DNA from: a virus
DNA: 23,595 bases
Direction: 5' to 3' (one strand)
Virus record (IMG/VR): IMGVR_UViG_3300031669_000237
Location: 1 to 23,595 of that record
Under the pieces are notes generated by a model, which was not told the origin of the DNA, ran no database searches, and was given only the letters and a program-made list of their open reading frames with translations. The translations under genes and the position numbers were made by a program. Shown piece after piece: positions 18,482 through 23,595 of this stretch. Each line of letters begins with the position of its first letter. The first letter of the stretch is position 1.

Positions 18482-18553
18482 AGCATCCTCCTAGCCTACG
18501 GGCTAGTGGGACAGCTTTGTGCTGACCAATAGCGAATAACCAGGAGAGCAGAG
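18482..18553 (+). other. Short spacer with hairpin
   Basis: It contains CTAGCC-TACG-GGCTAG (18491-18506), a six-pair stem without a T tract, and then the first copy of the 26-base junction repeat with its AGGAG ribosome site. Confidence 0.5.
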
Positions 18554-18557
18554 ATGG
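18532..18557 (+). repeat. 26-base direct repeat, left copy
   Basis: It starts GCGAATAACCAGGAGAGCAG and runs through the ATGG of the repeat-protein gene. The identical 26 bases recur at 19080-19105. Here the GCGAATAA part is non-coding; in the right copy it is the stop of the repeat gene. Confidence 0.9.
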
Positions 18558-19087
18558 GAAAGATTCTTAAATTGCAGCAGTTGATAGATGCTGATGCTTG
18601 CTTACAACAAGTCGAGCTATTCAGATCAACGTTTGGAGATCAAGTCGAAGTAACTGTTGAACTCGCACTATACGTGTTCGATAAGTTTGATTGGGATTTT
18701 GCTGCGCGAAAATTTCTATCTGCTCCGGCATTGGCTGAGTACGAAAAGGTAAGGGCTCCGGCAGGGGCTGAGTACGACAAGGTAATGGCTGCGGCATGGG
18801 CTGAGTACGAAAAGGTAAGGGCTGCGGCATGGGCTGAGTACGACAAGGTAAGGGCTCCGGCATGGGCTGAGTACGAAAAGGTAAGGGCTGCGGCATGGGC
18901 TGAGTACGACAAGGTAAGGGCTGCGGCATGGGCTGAGTACGACAAGGTAATGGCTCCGGCAGGGGCTGAGTACGACAAGGTAATGGCTGCGGCAGGGGCT
19001 GAGTACGACAAGGTAATGGCTCCGGCATGGGCTGAGTACGACAAGGTAATGGCTCCGGCATGGGCTAATCTTTATATTGGCGAATAA
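18554..19087 (+). CDS. Decapeptide/undecapeptide repeat protein (AxAxAEYxKV)
   Basis: A 177-residue protein. Residues 1-56 form a non-repetitive head (MGKILKLQQLIDADACLQQV, then FDKFDWDFAARKFLS). From residue 57 there are ten full copies of an 11-residue unit of the type A-P/A-A-W/G/L-A-E-Y-D/E-K-V-R/M, then a truncated unit ending NLYIGE. I recall similar AEYEKV repeats in phage and bacterial hypotheticals. They are probably helical, with the tyrosine and alanines on one face. Function unknown. The ATG follows AGGAGAGCAGAG. Repeat number is probably variable through slippage. Confidence 0.85.
   Translation: MGKILKLQQLIDADACLQQVELFRSTFGDQVEVTVELALYVFDKFDWDFAARKFLSAPALAEYEKVRAPAGAEYDKVMAAAWAEYEKVRAAAWAEYDKVRAPAWAEYEKVRAAAWAEYDKVRAAAWAEYDKVMAPAGAEYDKVMAAAGAEYDKVMAPAWAEYDKVMAPAWANLYIGE
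18722..19051 (+). repeat. Ten tandem 33-base repeats within the gene
   Basis: Ten units of 33 bases starting GCTCCGGCATTGGCTGAGTA, differing at a few positions (CCG or GCG, TGG, GGG or TTG, GAC or GAA, AGG or ATG). Thirty-three is a multiple of three, so copy-number change keeps the frame. The two long antisense open frames here result from the repetition. Confidence 0.95.
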
Positions 19088-19105
19088 CCAGGAGAGCAGA
19101 GATGG
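19080..19105 (+). repeat. 26-base direct repeat, right copy
   Basis: Identical to 18532-18557. It contains the last codons and TAA of the repeat gene, then AGGAGAGCAGAG and the ATGG of the next gene. The two copies are 548 bases apart and flank the repeat-protein gene exactly as one cassette. Confidence 0.9.
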
Positions 19106-19245
19106 CCATACGCAACAACGTTAAGACATATTCAATCTTCGGCTACAAATTCCGCCCGGTGTCGTGGGCAATGATACTGCCAGCAGGACAGATATTGAAT
19201 CATCCGGCGAGTGGGTATCTTCGCAATGTGGGATCGAGCTACTAG
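19102..19245 (+). CDS. 47-residue small protein
   Basis: The ATG is led by the AGGAG in the repeat. The product MAIRNNVKTYSIFGYKFRPV continues with SWAMILPAGQILNHPASGYL. A few aromatic and hydrophobic residues suggest a small folded domain. Family not recognised. It ends two bases before the next gene. Confidence 0.65.
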   Translation: MAIRNNVKTYSIFGYKFRPVSWAMILPAGQILNHPASGYLRNVGSSY

Positions 19246-19247
19246 CC

Positions 19248-19511
19248 ATGAAAGAGATACTCGGAAAGATAACCCAATTGACCGCACACAATGGCGATGT
19301 GAAAAGCAACCTTGAGCGCGTGTTTGGTGAGAAATTCATTCCGACACACGCCGAGAAGCTGCAAGACGTGATGTGCGAGGCCAGTCGGGTAGCAAGGATG
19401 CTGGAAGAGTTTGGCGAGGCATTCCCGCAGAACGAGCATATCGCTGAGGCGCAGGAATGCGCACAGGAGTTATTCAGGTGTTTGGAAACTTATCGGAGGG
19501 AGTTCGCATGA
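19248..19511 (+). CDS. Unknown 87-residue helical protein
   Basis: It starts MKEILGKITQLTAHNGDVKS, two bases after the previous stop. An earlier in-frame ATG would overlap the preceding gene for most of its length. All predicted helices (THAEKLQDVMCEASRVARML, AQECAQELFRCLETYRR). No recognised family. Translation is probably coupled, since no strong ribosome site is seen. Confidence 0.65.
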   Translation: MKEILGKITQLTAHNGDVKSNLERVFGEKFIPTHAEKLQDVMCEASRVARMLEEFGEAFPQNEHIAEAQECAQELFRCLETYRREFA

Positions 19512-19816
19512 AAATCAAACTGTTTGTATTCGTCCAGCAGTACGACTGGGAAGAAAAGGGGAAACTGCTGTTCTGGCATATTAAGGTTAAGGAAGATTCT
19601 AACACTATCTTTGTCGAGGAAATCGAGGTTGATGTGCCTGATATCCAATTGCCCAGCATGGAGCAGATGGCGCGCCTCAAAGTCACAGCGCTGCAAGCTG
19701 AGCGCCAGGACATTCTTTCCGAAACTCACATGAAGGTAGCCAAGATCGACGAGAAAATCTCGCAGCTTTTGGCTTTACCAAACCTGCAGCCCGCTGATGA
19801 CGGAATACCATTTTAG
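19508..19816 (+). CDS. Unknown 102-residue protein
   Basis: The ATG overlaps the previous stop (ATGA) and has GGAGGGAGTTCGC before it. The product starts MKIKLFVFVQQYDWEEKGKL. The N-terminal half is beta (LLFWHIKV, TIFVEEIEVDVPDI) and the C-terminal half a coiled helix (QMARLKVTALQAERQDILSE). It is similar to small phage proteins near recombination genes; function unknown. Confidence 0.7.
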   Translation: MKIKLFVFVQQYDWEEKGKLLFWHIKVKEDSNTIFVEEIEVDVPDIQLPSMEQMARLKVTALQAERQDILSETHMKVAKIDEKISQLLALPNLQPADDGIPF

Positions 19817-19824
19817 GGGGAATT

Positions 19825-19971
19825 ATGACCTACAACAACATAGCAATAAAACTCAACGCCATCGCCCGTCAACGTGCCGAGGATACTAAGCGGCAATTCG
19901 AGGATGCGAATGTGGCATGGGGAGTCGTGCTGATTTGTTTGGTTGGATATTTATTGGGAGCGTTCGCATGA
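19825..19971 (+). CDS. 48-residue tail-anchored membrane protein
   Basis: GGGGGAATT leads the ATG. The N-terminal part MTYNNIAIKLNAIARQRAED is charged. Residues 32-48 (WGVVLICLVGYLLGAFA) form a C-terminal membrane helix. The TGA overlaps the next ATG. No function known. Confidence 0.65.
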   Translation: MTYNNIAIKLNAIARQRAEDTKRQFEDANVAWGVVLICLVGYLLGAFA

Positions 19972-20051
19972 TCCGCAATCTTATACGGTACAGATTCAAA
20001 TATGGCTATCGCTGGGCTCAGGCTTGGCGGATGGCGAAGGGGGAATTGTGA
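19968..20051 (+). CDS. 27-residue arginine/aromatic-rich peptide
   Basis: The product MIRNLIRYRFKYGYRWAQAW continues RMAKGEL. It is ATGA-coupled at its start and GTGA-coupled at its end. Very short R/Y/W-rich peptides of this type recur in phage early operons, which I recall without a named family. The double coupling supports it. Confidence 0.55.
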   Translation: MIRNLIRYRFKYGYRWAQAWRMAKGEL

Positions 20052-20287
20052 AAACGATAACCTACGACGATTCTCTGTATTGCTTGGTGCCGATTGAGCC
20101 TGATGCTAATCAACAGACATCTGGTGCAGGTTCAATCCGATTCGATACCACACCAATCAATAAATTGTGGACAGCGAACAAAATTTACAAAGCCATGCTC
20201 GCCGCCAGCCCGACGAATGTCCCGCCACCATCAACGCAGCCCGAACCGAATCTCATAGCAGCAGACGGGTGTTGTGAAATCGACTAA
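20048..20287 (+). CDS. 79-residue unknown protein
   Basis: A GTG (20048) overlaps the previous TGA and follows AAGGGGGAATT. An earlier frame extension overlaps two other coupled genes and is rejected. The sequence KTITYDDSLYCLVPIEPDAN is followed by a proline-rich end (NVPPPSTQPEPN) and GCCEID. The N-terminal strand region resembles phage proteins with L-V-P/P-x-x-P-T and M-x-x-A in the middle (here IYKAMLAASP). Function unknown. Confidence 0.65.
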   Translation: MKTITYDDSLYCLVPIEPDANQQTSGAGSIRFDTTPINKLWTANKIYKAMLAASPTNVPPPSTQPEPNLIAADGCCEID

Positions 20288-20297
20288 GGAGAATTTA

Positions 20298-20480
20298 ATG
20301 GAACACCCAACATGGTTTTTTGCTTGGACTTCAGAACGACCATACATTACTTCGATGTGTAGTTGGACTCGTAAACAATTGATAGATGACGTTGAAAGAT
20401 CATTTGGGAGGGATTGGAAACGAATATATCGTCAAGGTGGACGCGCACTCAAATGTACTGTTATTCCTGACCGACACTAA
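20298..20480 (+). CDS. 60-residue unknown protein
   Basis: It starts MEHPTWFFAWTSERPYITSM with AAGGAG ahead. Tryptophan-rich N-terminus, then helical RKQLIDDVERSFGRDWKRIY and a GRALKCTVIP strand. No family recognised. The TAA shares a base with the next ATG (TAATG). Confidence 0.65.
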   Translation: MEHPTWFFAWTSERPYITSMCSWTRKQLIDDVERSFGRDWKRIYRQGGRALKCTVIPDRH

Positions 20481-20665
20481 TGCGCACCGTCCTTCTGCTC
20501 ATGCTGATGATGTTTACCAGATCCACCGAGCCAATGGACATGATGAAGTATAACCTGCAACCGTTTCACGAAGAGGATTGGCGCTGTACCAAGATTGATT
20601 TAGAGGAACACACATGCGGCGACCTGCATATTTTGCAGAGGCCTAGGATAAGGAGAATGAAATGA
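20480..20665 (+). CDS. 61-residue protein with hydrophobic N-terminus
   Basis: MRTVLLLMLMMFTRSTEPMD looks like a short signal or membrane anchor, followed by a soluble part with two cysteines (RCTKIDLEEHTCGDLH) and a basic tail. It may be exported or membrane-bound. The start is TAATG-coupled and the end ATGA-coupled. Function unknown. Confidence 0.55.
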   Translation: MRTVLLLMLMMFTRSTEPMDMMKYNLQPFHEEDWRCTKIDLEEHTCGDLHILQRPRIRRMK

Positions 20666-20844
20666 GCAGGATGGCAGAGCAATACCAAGAGCAGCAAGAG
20701 CAGGAAAATGAATCTGGCATTGATATGCACGATTGCTATCATGCCTGCCACCCACTAGCAAGAAGGGAAGACTGGCATCACTTGGACGATAGCCCATCAA
20801 AAGGCTCTACCGATAACGAAAGGAGCGATCATGGAAAAGAGTGA
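20662..20844 (+). CDS. 60-residue acidic/histidine-rich protein
   Basis: It has AAGGAGAATGAA before the ATG. The product has a glutamine/glutamate-rich start (AEQYQEQQEQENES) and a central HDCYHACHP motif that could bind a metal (H, C, H, C, H). It overlaps ERF by 14 bases, so expression of the two is linked. No family recognised. Confidence 0.6.
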   Translation: MSRMAEQYQEQQEQENESGIDMHDCYHACHPLARREDWHHLDDSPSKGSTDNERSDHGKE

Positions 20845-21433
20845 AAGCATTAAAGAGTTAGCTACTGCGCTATCAAAGGCGCAGGGCGAGTTTAGTGGTG
20901 CTGCAAAGGATGCAGATAACCCATTTTTTAAATCAAAATATGCCGACCTTGAAAGCTGTGTTGCAGCAATTAAGCCAGCGCTGGCAAGTAATGGATTGAG
21001 CTTTATACAAGTCTCACATGATGAGGAAAAGTCGGCGGCTATTGAAACGATAATCATGCACTCATCTGGGGAATGGTTATCGGCTGGGAAGGTGTCTGTA
21101 CCAGTATCAAAAGCAGATGCTCAAGGGTTTGGGTCGGCTATGACATACGCGCGGCGATATAGCCTGTCTGCGGCATTTGGGATAGCGCCGGAAGATGATG
21201 ATGGTAATGCAGCAGCTAAAGCAAAGCCATCCGCTAAACAACAGCCCCCTGCCGCAGGCTTCAAAGCCGAGGAAAAAACCCTGCTGGATTGCGCCAGTAT
21301 GCCATCACTCGCAATCGCATGGGGTAAGCTGGATAAGCCAACACAGCATGCACTCTCAGCACTTAAAGAAAAGTGCAAACTGGCTATTATGCAAGCTGAT
21401 AAAGACGCACAACTGGAGGACATAAACCAATGA
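20831..21433 (+). CDS. erf: ERF-family single-strand DNA annealing protein
   Basis: A 200-residue protein. The first 120 residues match ERF: LATALSKAQGEFSGAAKDAD, NPFFKSKYADLESCVAAIKP, an NGLSFIQ strand and AQGFGSAMTYARRYSLSAAF, then a GIAPEDDDGNA acidic end of the core. The rest is a flexible linker (KPSAKQQPPAAGF) and a helical tail. ERF proteins anneal single strands and circularise phage genomes in place of RecA. The ATG is in the AAAGGAGCGATC context. It should act with the exonuclease that follows and with NinB. Length is normal. Confidence 0.92.
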   Translation: MEKSESIKELATALSKAQGEFSGAAKDADNPFFKSKYADLESCVAAIKPALASNGLSFIQVSHDEEKSAAIETIIMHSSGEWLSAGKVSVPVSKADAQGFGSAMTYARRYSLSAAFGIAPEDDDGNAAAKAKPSAKQQPPAAGFKAEEKTLLDCASMPSLAIAWGKLDKPTQHALSALKEKCKLAIMQADKDAQLEDINQ

Positions 21434-22125
21434 ACATCTATATCGACATAGAAACTTTGCCTAGCAGCGATCCGAAATTCATCGCAGATGTCGCCGCAAC
21501 AATAACCGCACCCGGTCAATACAAGAAGCCGGAAAGCATCGCAGAATGGCTTGCAGCAAACAAAGAGCAAGCTGTTAAGGACATTGTAAGCAAGACCTCG
21601 TTCGATGGGCTGTATGGCAGCATAGCGTGTATTGCGTGGGCTTTTGATGATGGGCCAATTCAGGTTGTCGGGGTGGACGTATCAATCTCGGAATCTCAAA
21701 TGCTGCATGACTTTTATGATTCGGTGAGCGAATATGTAAAGGTACAGTATTCCGGTTGCATTACCTCCACTCCGCTTACCGTCATCGGTCATAACGTGGC
21801 CGGGTTCGATCTGCCATTTCTGAAACATCGCTCTATCATTCATGGCATAAAACCTCAGACGGATATTTATCGAGCCATGAACGCAAAGCCGTGGGATAGC
21901 TGTATAGCCGATACCATGCTGATGTGGTCGCCTGATCGTGAGAAACGAGTCAGCATGGACAAACTATGCAAGGCTTTCGGCATAACTGGTAAAGATGGAT
22001 TCGACGGCTCAATGGTTGCAGATACCTGGCCCATAGACCCTCAAAAGGTGATGGATTATTGCAAGGATGATGTTGAAAGAACGCGCCATATTTACAAGCG
22101 TTTAACTTTTTCGGAGGTAGCGTGA
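21430..22125 (+). CDS. PolB-type DEDD 3'-5' exonuclease
   Basis: A 231-residue protein. Motif ExoI is IYIDIETLP (D6, E8), ExoII IGHNVAGFDLPFL (N and D, about 119-131), and ExoIII YCKDDVERTRHIY (Y, D, near 211-223). The set matches the DNA_pol_B_exo2 (PF10108) class of stand-alone exonucleases common in phages. It may resect DNA for ERF annealing or trim 3' ends. It overlaps ERF by four bases (ATGA). Confidence 0.9.
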   Translation: MNIYIDIETLPSSDPKFIADVAATITAPGQYKKPESIAEWLAANKEQAVKDIVSKTSFDGLYGSIACIAWAFDDGPIQVVGVDVSISESQMLHDFYDSVSEYVKVQYSGCITSTPLTVIGHNVAGFDLPFLKHRSIIHGIKPQTDIYRAMNAKPWDSCIADTMLMWSPDREKRVSMDKLCKAFGITGKDGFDGSMVADTWPIDPQKVMDYCKDDVERTRHIYKRLTFSEVA

Positions 22126-22271
22126 ACCTATACGATACAGGCGGCGTCCCACCCGTTCCCCCATACATGCGCGACCGTCTCTGCAAGTGCCCACTTGGGC
22201 ATGTGTATGTTGGCGTGATGGGTTCGGCGTGTCCCGTGTGCGGTAAATTGAAGGAGGAAAAGAAGCTATGA
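22122..22271 (+). CDS. 49-residue zinc-ribbon protein
   Basis: GTG start overlapping the exonuclease stop, with GGAGGT ahead. Cysteines occur in LCKCPLGH and in ACPVCGKLKEE, giving a C-x-C ... H ... C-x-x-C zinc ribbon. The ATGA at the end couples it to the next gene. Small ribbons of this form are frequent in phage operons; function unknown. Confidence 0.72.
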   Translation: MNLYDTGGVPPVPPYMRDRLCKCPLGHVYVGVMGSACPVCGKLKEEKKL

Positions 22272-22879
22272 ACTTAACCGATATGCAGAAGTTTTGCGAC
22301 ACAACAGATGTGCGATTTTACTACACCCGCCCTTTCCCGATACCAGACGGACGTATTGTAGCGACAGACGGAAAAGTCATCGTTGCCTTTGATGGTGGAA
22401 TTGAGATAGATGCGATTGATATTTCAGAAAAGTCTATGCAGACATTGCAAAAATACATCGCTCCCGAATTGTTCGTTAATGGCTTCGTGCCGCTGCAAGT
22501 TGAAATTGGCGACTATCCGATTTGCACACAATGCGATGGAACTGGAAAGTTAAACAAAAAAACGGAATGCAAAGAGTGTGATGGCGAAGGTGAATTTTAC
22601 TACAACGGCCATTGGTATGACTGCAAGGGATGCGATGGTTCCGGTGAAACGGATGACCACAGCAAAGCAATTGCTGATAAAGTGGATTGCGAAAACTGCG
22701 GCGGTACTGGCAAAGGATTTTATCCGGTGAAAATTGATAGCAGATTTTTCCAAGCAAAATATCTGGAAAAATTGCTTATTCTCCCGAACATCGAATATCT
22801 GCCATCAGATGATGCACTTGCCGCTATGAAATTCCGTTTTACCGGAGGCGTTGGATTTTTGATGCCGGTGAGGGTATAG
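22268..22879 (+). CDS. Protein with four DnaJ-like CxxCxGxG repeats
   Basis: A 203-residue protein. Residues 1-85 include an RIVATDGKVIVAF motif reminiscent of sliding-clamp-like phage domains. A central cysteine-rich region has CTQCDGTG (86), CKECDGEG (101), CKGCDGSG (119) and CENCGGTG (141), the four-repeat zinc arrangement of DnaJ. The C-terminal part (KYLEKLLILPNIEYLP, FRFTGGVGFLMPV) again looks like a clamp-type beta domain. No J-domain is present, so the cysteine-rich region is inserted in another protein. The function is unknown, perhaps DNA-metabolism related. Confidence 0.78.
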   Translation: MNLTDMQKFCDTTDVRFYYTRPFPIPDGRIVATDGKVIVAFDGGIEIDAIDISEKSMQTLQKYIAPELFVNGFVPLQVEIGDYPICTQCDGTGKLNKKTECKECDGEGEFYYNGHWYDCKGCDGSGETDDHSKAIADKVDCENCGGTGKGFYPVKIDSRFFQAKYLEKLLILPNIEYLPSDDALAAMKFRFTGGVGFLMPVRV

Positions 22880-22881
22880 CC

Positions 22882-23274
22882 ATGCCCTGGCCCAAAGGAA
22901 TCCCCCTAAGCAAAGAATCGCTATCCAAGCGCGCATCAACTTTGCTACCCGAATCGCAATTGGCTCGACTGGCGAATTACCTGATAGCGAATATGCGCTA
23001 TGCCCATTTCGACATATTCCATCTTCGCGCATTCGTTCGAGACGAGGATACGAATCAGCGCGCAGTAACAAAAGCGCTAAACCGCCTGGAGCAAGCAGGA
23101 TTCCTGATGGTGATGGGAAAGACTAAGCTACCGACTAAACGTGTCCACCGGATTGTTTATGCCGTGCGTTCGCCGGAGTTTGGATCGTACAGTGAATGGC
23201 TCGACCGGCCCAGGTACGAAGCGAGGATTACGAAACCTAAGCCGTATATTACTGTGCATCGGATGCAGGGATGA
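22882..23274 (+). CDS. Winged-helix-like 130-residue protein
   Basis: It starts MPWPKGIPLSKESLSKRAST, three bases after the previous stop. The N-terminal PWPKGIPLSKE and KR pattern resembles short DNA-binding tags (cf. Nuc-associated WxKG). In the middle LRAFVRDEDTNQRAVTKALN and RLEQAGFLMVMG suggest a winged-helix domain, with a wing in KRVHRIVYAV. It probably binds DNA. No family assignment. Confidence 0.7.
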   Translation: MPWPKGIPLSKESLSKRASTLLPESQLARLANYLIANMRYAHFDIFHLRAFVRDEDTNQRAVTKALNRLEQAGFLMVMGKTKLPTKRVHRIVYAVRSPEFGSYSEWLDRPRYEARITKPKPYITVHRMQG

Positions 23275-23329
23275 TTCGTTATTTAGGTTTTTACGGTGGC
23301 GGGAATATTTAGAGGATTGGAGATTGAAG
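23271..23329 (+). other. Short gap with a 13-codon frame
   Basis: An ATGA-coupled frame MIRYLGFYGGGNI stops after 13 codons. The same bases in another frame continue into the next gene as RFLRWREYLEDWRL. It may be a leader or a frameshifted 5' end; nothing firm can be said. Confidence 0.3.
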
Positions 23330-23428
23330 ATGGACATGCAAGCATTGATTGATGGAATGAATGCGAAGTTGATGCGCGAACGTGCTGAACTTGAAATCAA
23401 ATTGGCAACTACTAACAAATCAAGCTAA
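23330..23428 (+). CDS. 32-residue helical peptide
   Basis: MDMQALIDGMNAKLMRERAE followed by LEIKLATTNKSS, led by TTGGAG eight bases upstream. It is probably a single amphipathic helix. The frame is open upstream without a good start. Function unknown. Confidence 0.5.
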   Translation: MDMQALIDGMNAKLMRERAELEIKLATTNKSS

Positions 23429-23511
23429 CTCGGCGGCTGTAAGCCGTCCGATGTTGAGCGATGGGTTAGCCGCCTACCCTCTACGAAGCGCGGCACAACA
23501 GGAGAAACAAC
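23429..23511. other. Structured intergenic spacer
   Basis: GGCGGCT and AGCCGCC arms (23433-23439 and 23468-23474) and a GCTAAC/GTTAGC pair could form a long stem. No T tract follows and no gene is seen. The next gene has its own GGAGAAACAAC ribosome site. Confidence 0.4.
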
Positions 23512-23595
23512 ATGAGTGAAGATTGCCAAGAAGTTTGCGAATGTGGCGCAGAAATGCCCAAGTACAAATGCCACAAAGAAGTTTGGGCGCTGAAG
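23512..23595 (+). CDS. N-terminal fragment of a phage MPKYKCHKxVWALK-type protein
   Basis: ATG at 23512 with an AGGAGAAACAAC site. The 28 residues seen include VCECGAEMPKYKCHKEVWAL then K, a start I recall from many phage early proteins (M-P-K-Y-K-C-H-K-x-V-W-A-L-K-I) with a downstream beta domain, function unknown. The gene runs off the window. Confidence 0.75.
   Translation, partial: MSEDCQEVCECGAEMPKYKCHKEVWALK

Noticed and set aside
18722-19051. CRISPR array
   Set aside because: The repeats are contiguous and coding, with no unique spacers.
18621-19061. Long antisense frames over the 33-base repeats
   Set aside because: Their proline/arginine- or alanine/serine-rich repeats arise automatically because a 33-base unit free of stops in one antisense frame stays free in all copies. 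No ribosome site or family is seen.
23428-23475. Integron attC-like site (GCTAAC ... GGTTAGC)
   Set aside because: The arms do not match the RYYYAAC/GTTRRRY consensus and no integron integrase or cassette structure is present.

Overview
This window is almost entirely tailed double-stranded DNA phage sequence, either a prophage or a phage contig. The phage markers are a terminase pair, a DUF1073-type portal, a Mu F/SPP1 gp7-type head protein, NinB, an ERF single-strand annealing protein and a Cro-like regulator. The host is probably a proteobacterium. That rests on the lambda-like family set, Shine-Dalgarno-led starts and sigma70-like promoters, and I cannot name a genus. No tRNA, integrase, lysis gene, CI-type repressor or replication initiator is recognisable.

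Layout. A divergent control region lies at about 18140-18300. Leftward from it (minus strand) runs one long block read from 18138 down to 1. It starts with a Cro-like protein and small early genes, then a ~450-base non-coding island (16707-17159) that appears to hold a promoter, a short structured RNA, a terminator and a large palindrome. Next come small accessory genes whose junctions share repeated sequence (12.5-15.7 kb). Then come NinB and a C5 methyltransferase whose sequence is open in a second frame over its whole length, a DPPY methyltransferase, an HNH nuclease, a PP-loop (PAPS reductase family) enzyme, a run of very small coupled ORFs, a probable cysteine-peptidase-fold protein, a Vsr/DUF559-like nuclease, and a third methyltransferase. 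The block ends with terminase small and large subunits, portal and head proteins. The order resembles the lambda PR transcript: cro, nin region, late switch, packaging. Rightward (plus strand, 18302 to the end) is a compact operon of small proteins leading to ERF, a PolB-type 3'-5' exonuclease and a DnaJ-zinc-finger-like protein, equivalent in position to a recombination arm.

Genes are packed with ATGA or GTGA stop/start overlaps. I used these overlaps to place starts and to find genes of 16-60 codons. The observations most worth checking are: (1) the two-frame gene at 11229-12290, where both frames look like known phage protein families; (2) a putative small RNA or attenuated leader at 17050-17145 carrying an anti-Shine-Dalgarno-like CCUCCUCC; (3) cassette-like repeated gene junctions in both arms; (4) two separate PP-loop enzymes alongside three DNA methyltransferases, suggesting substantial nucleic-acid modification or anti-restriction capacity.
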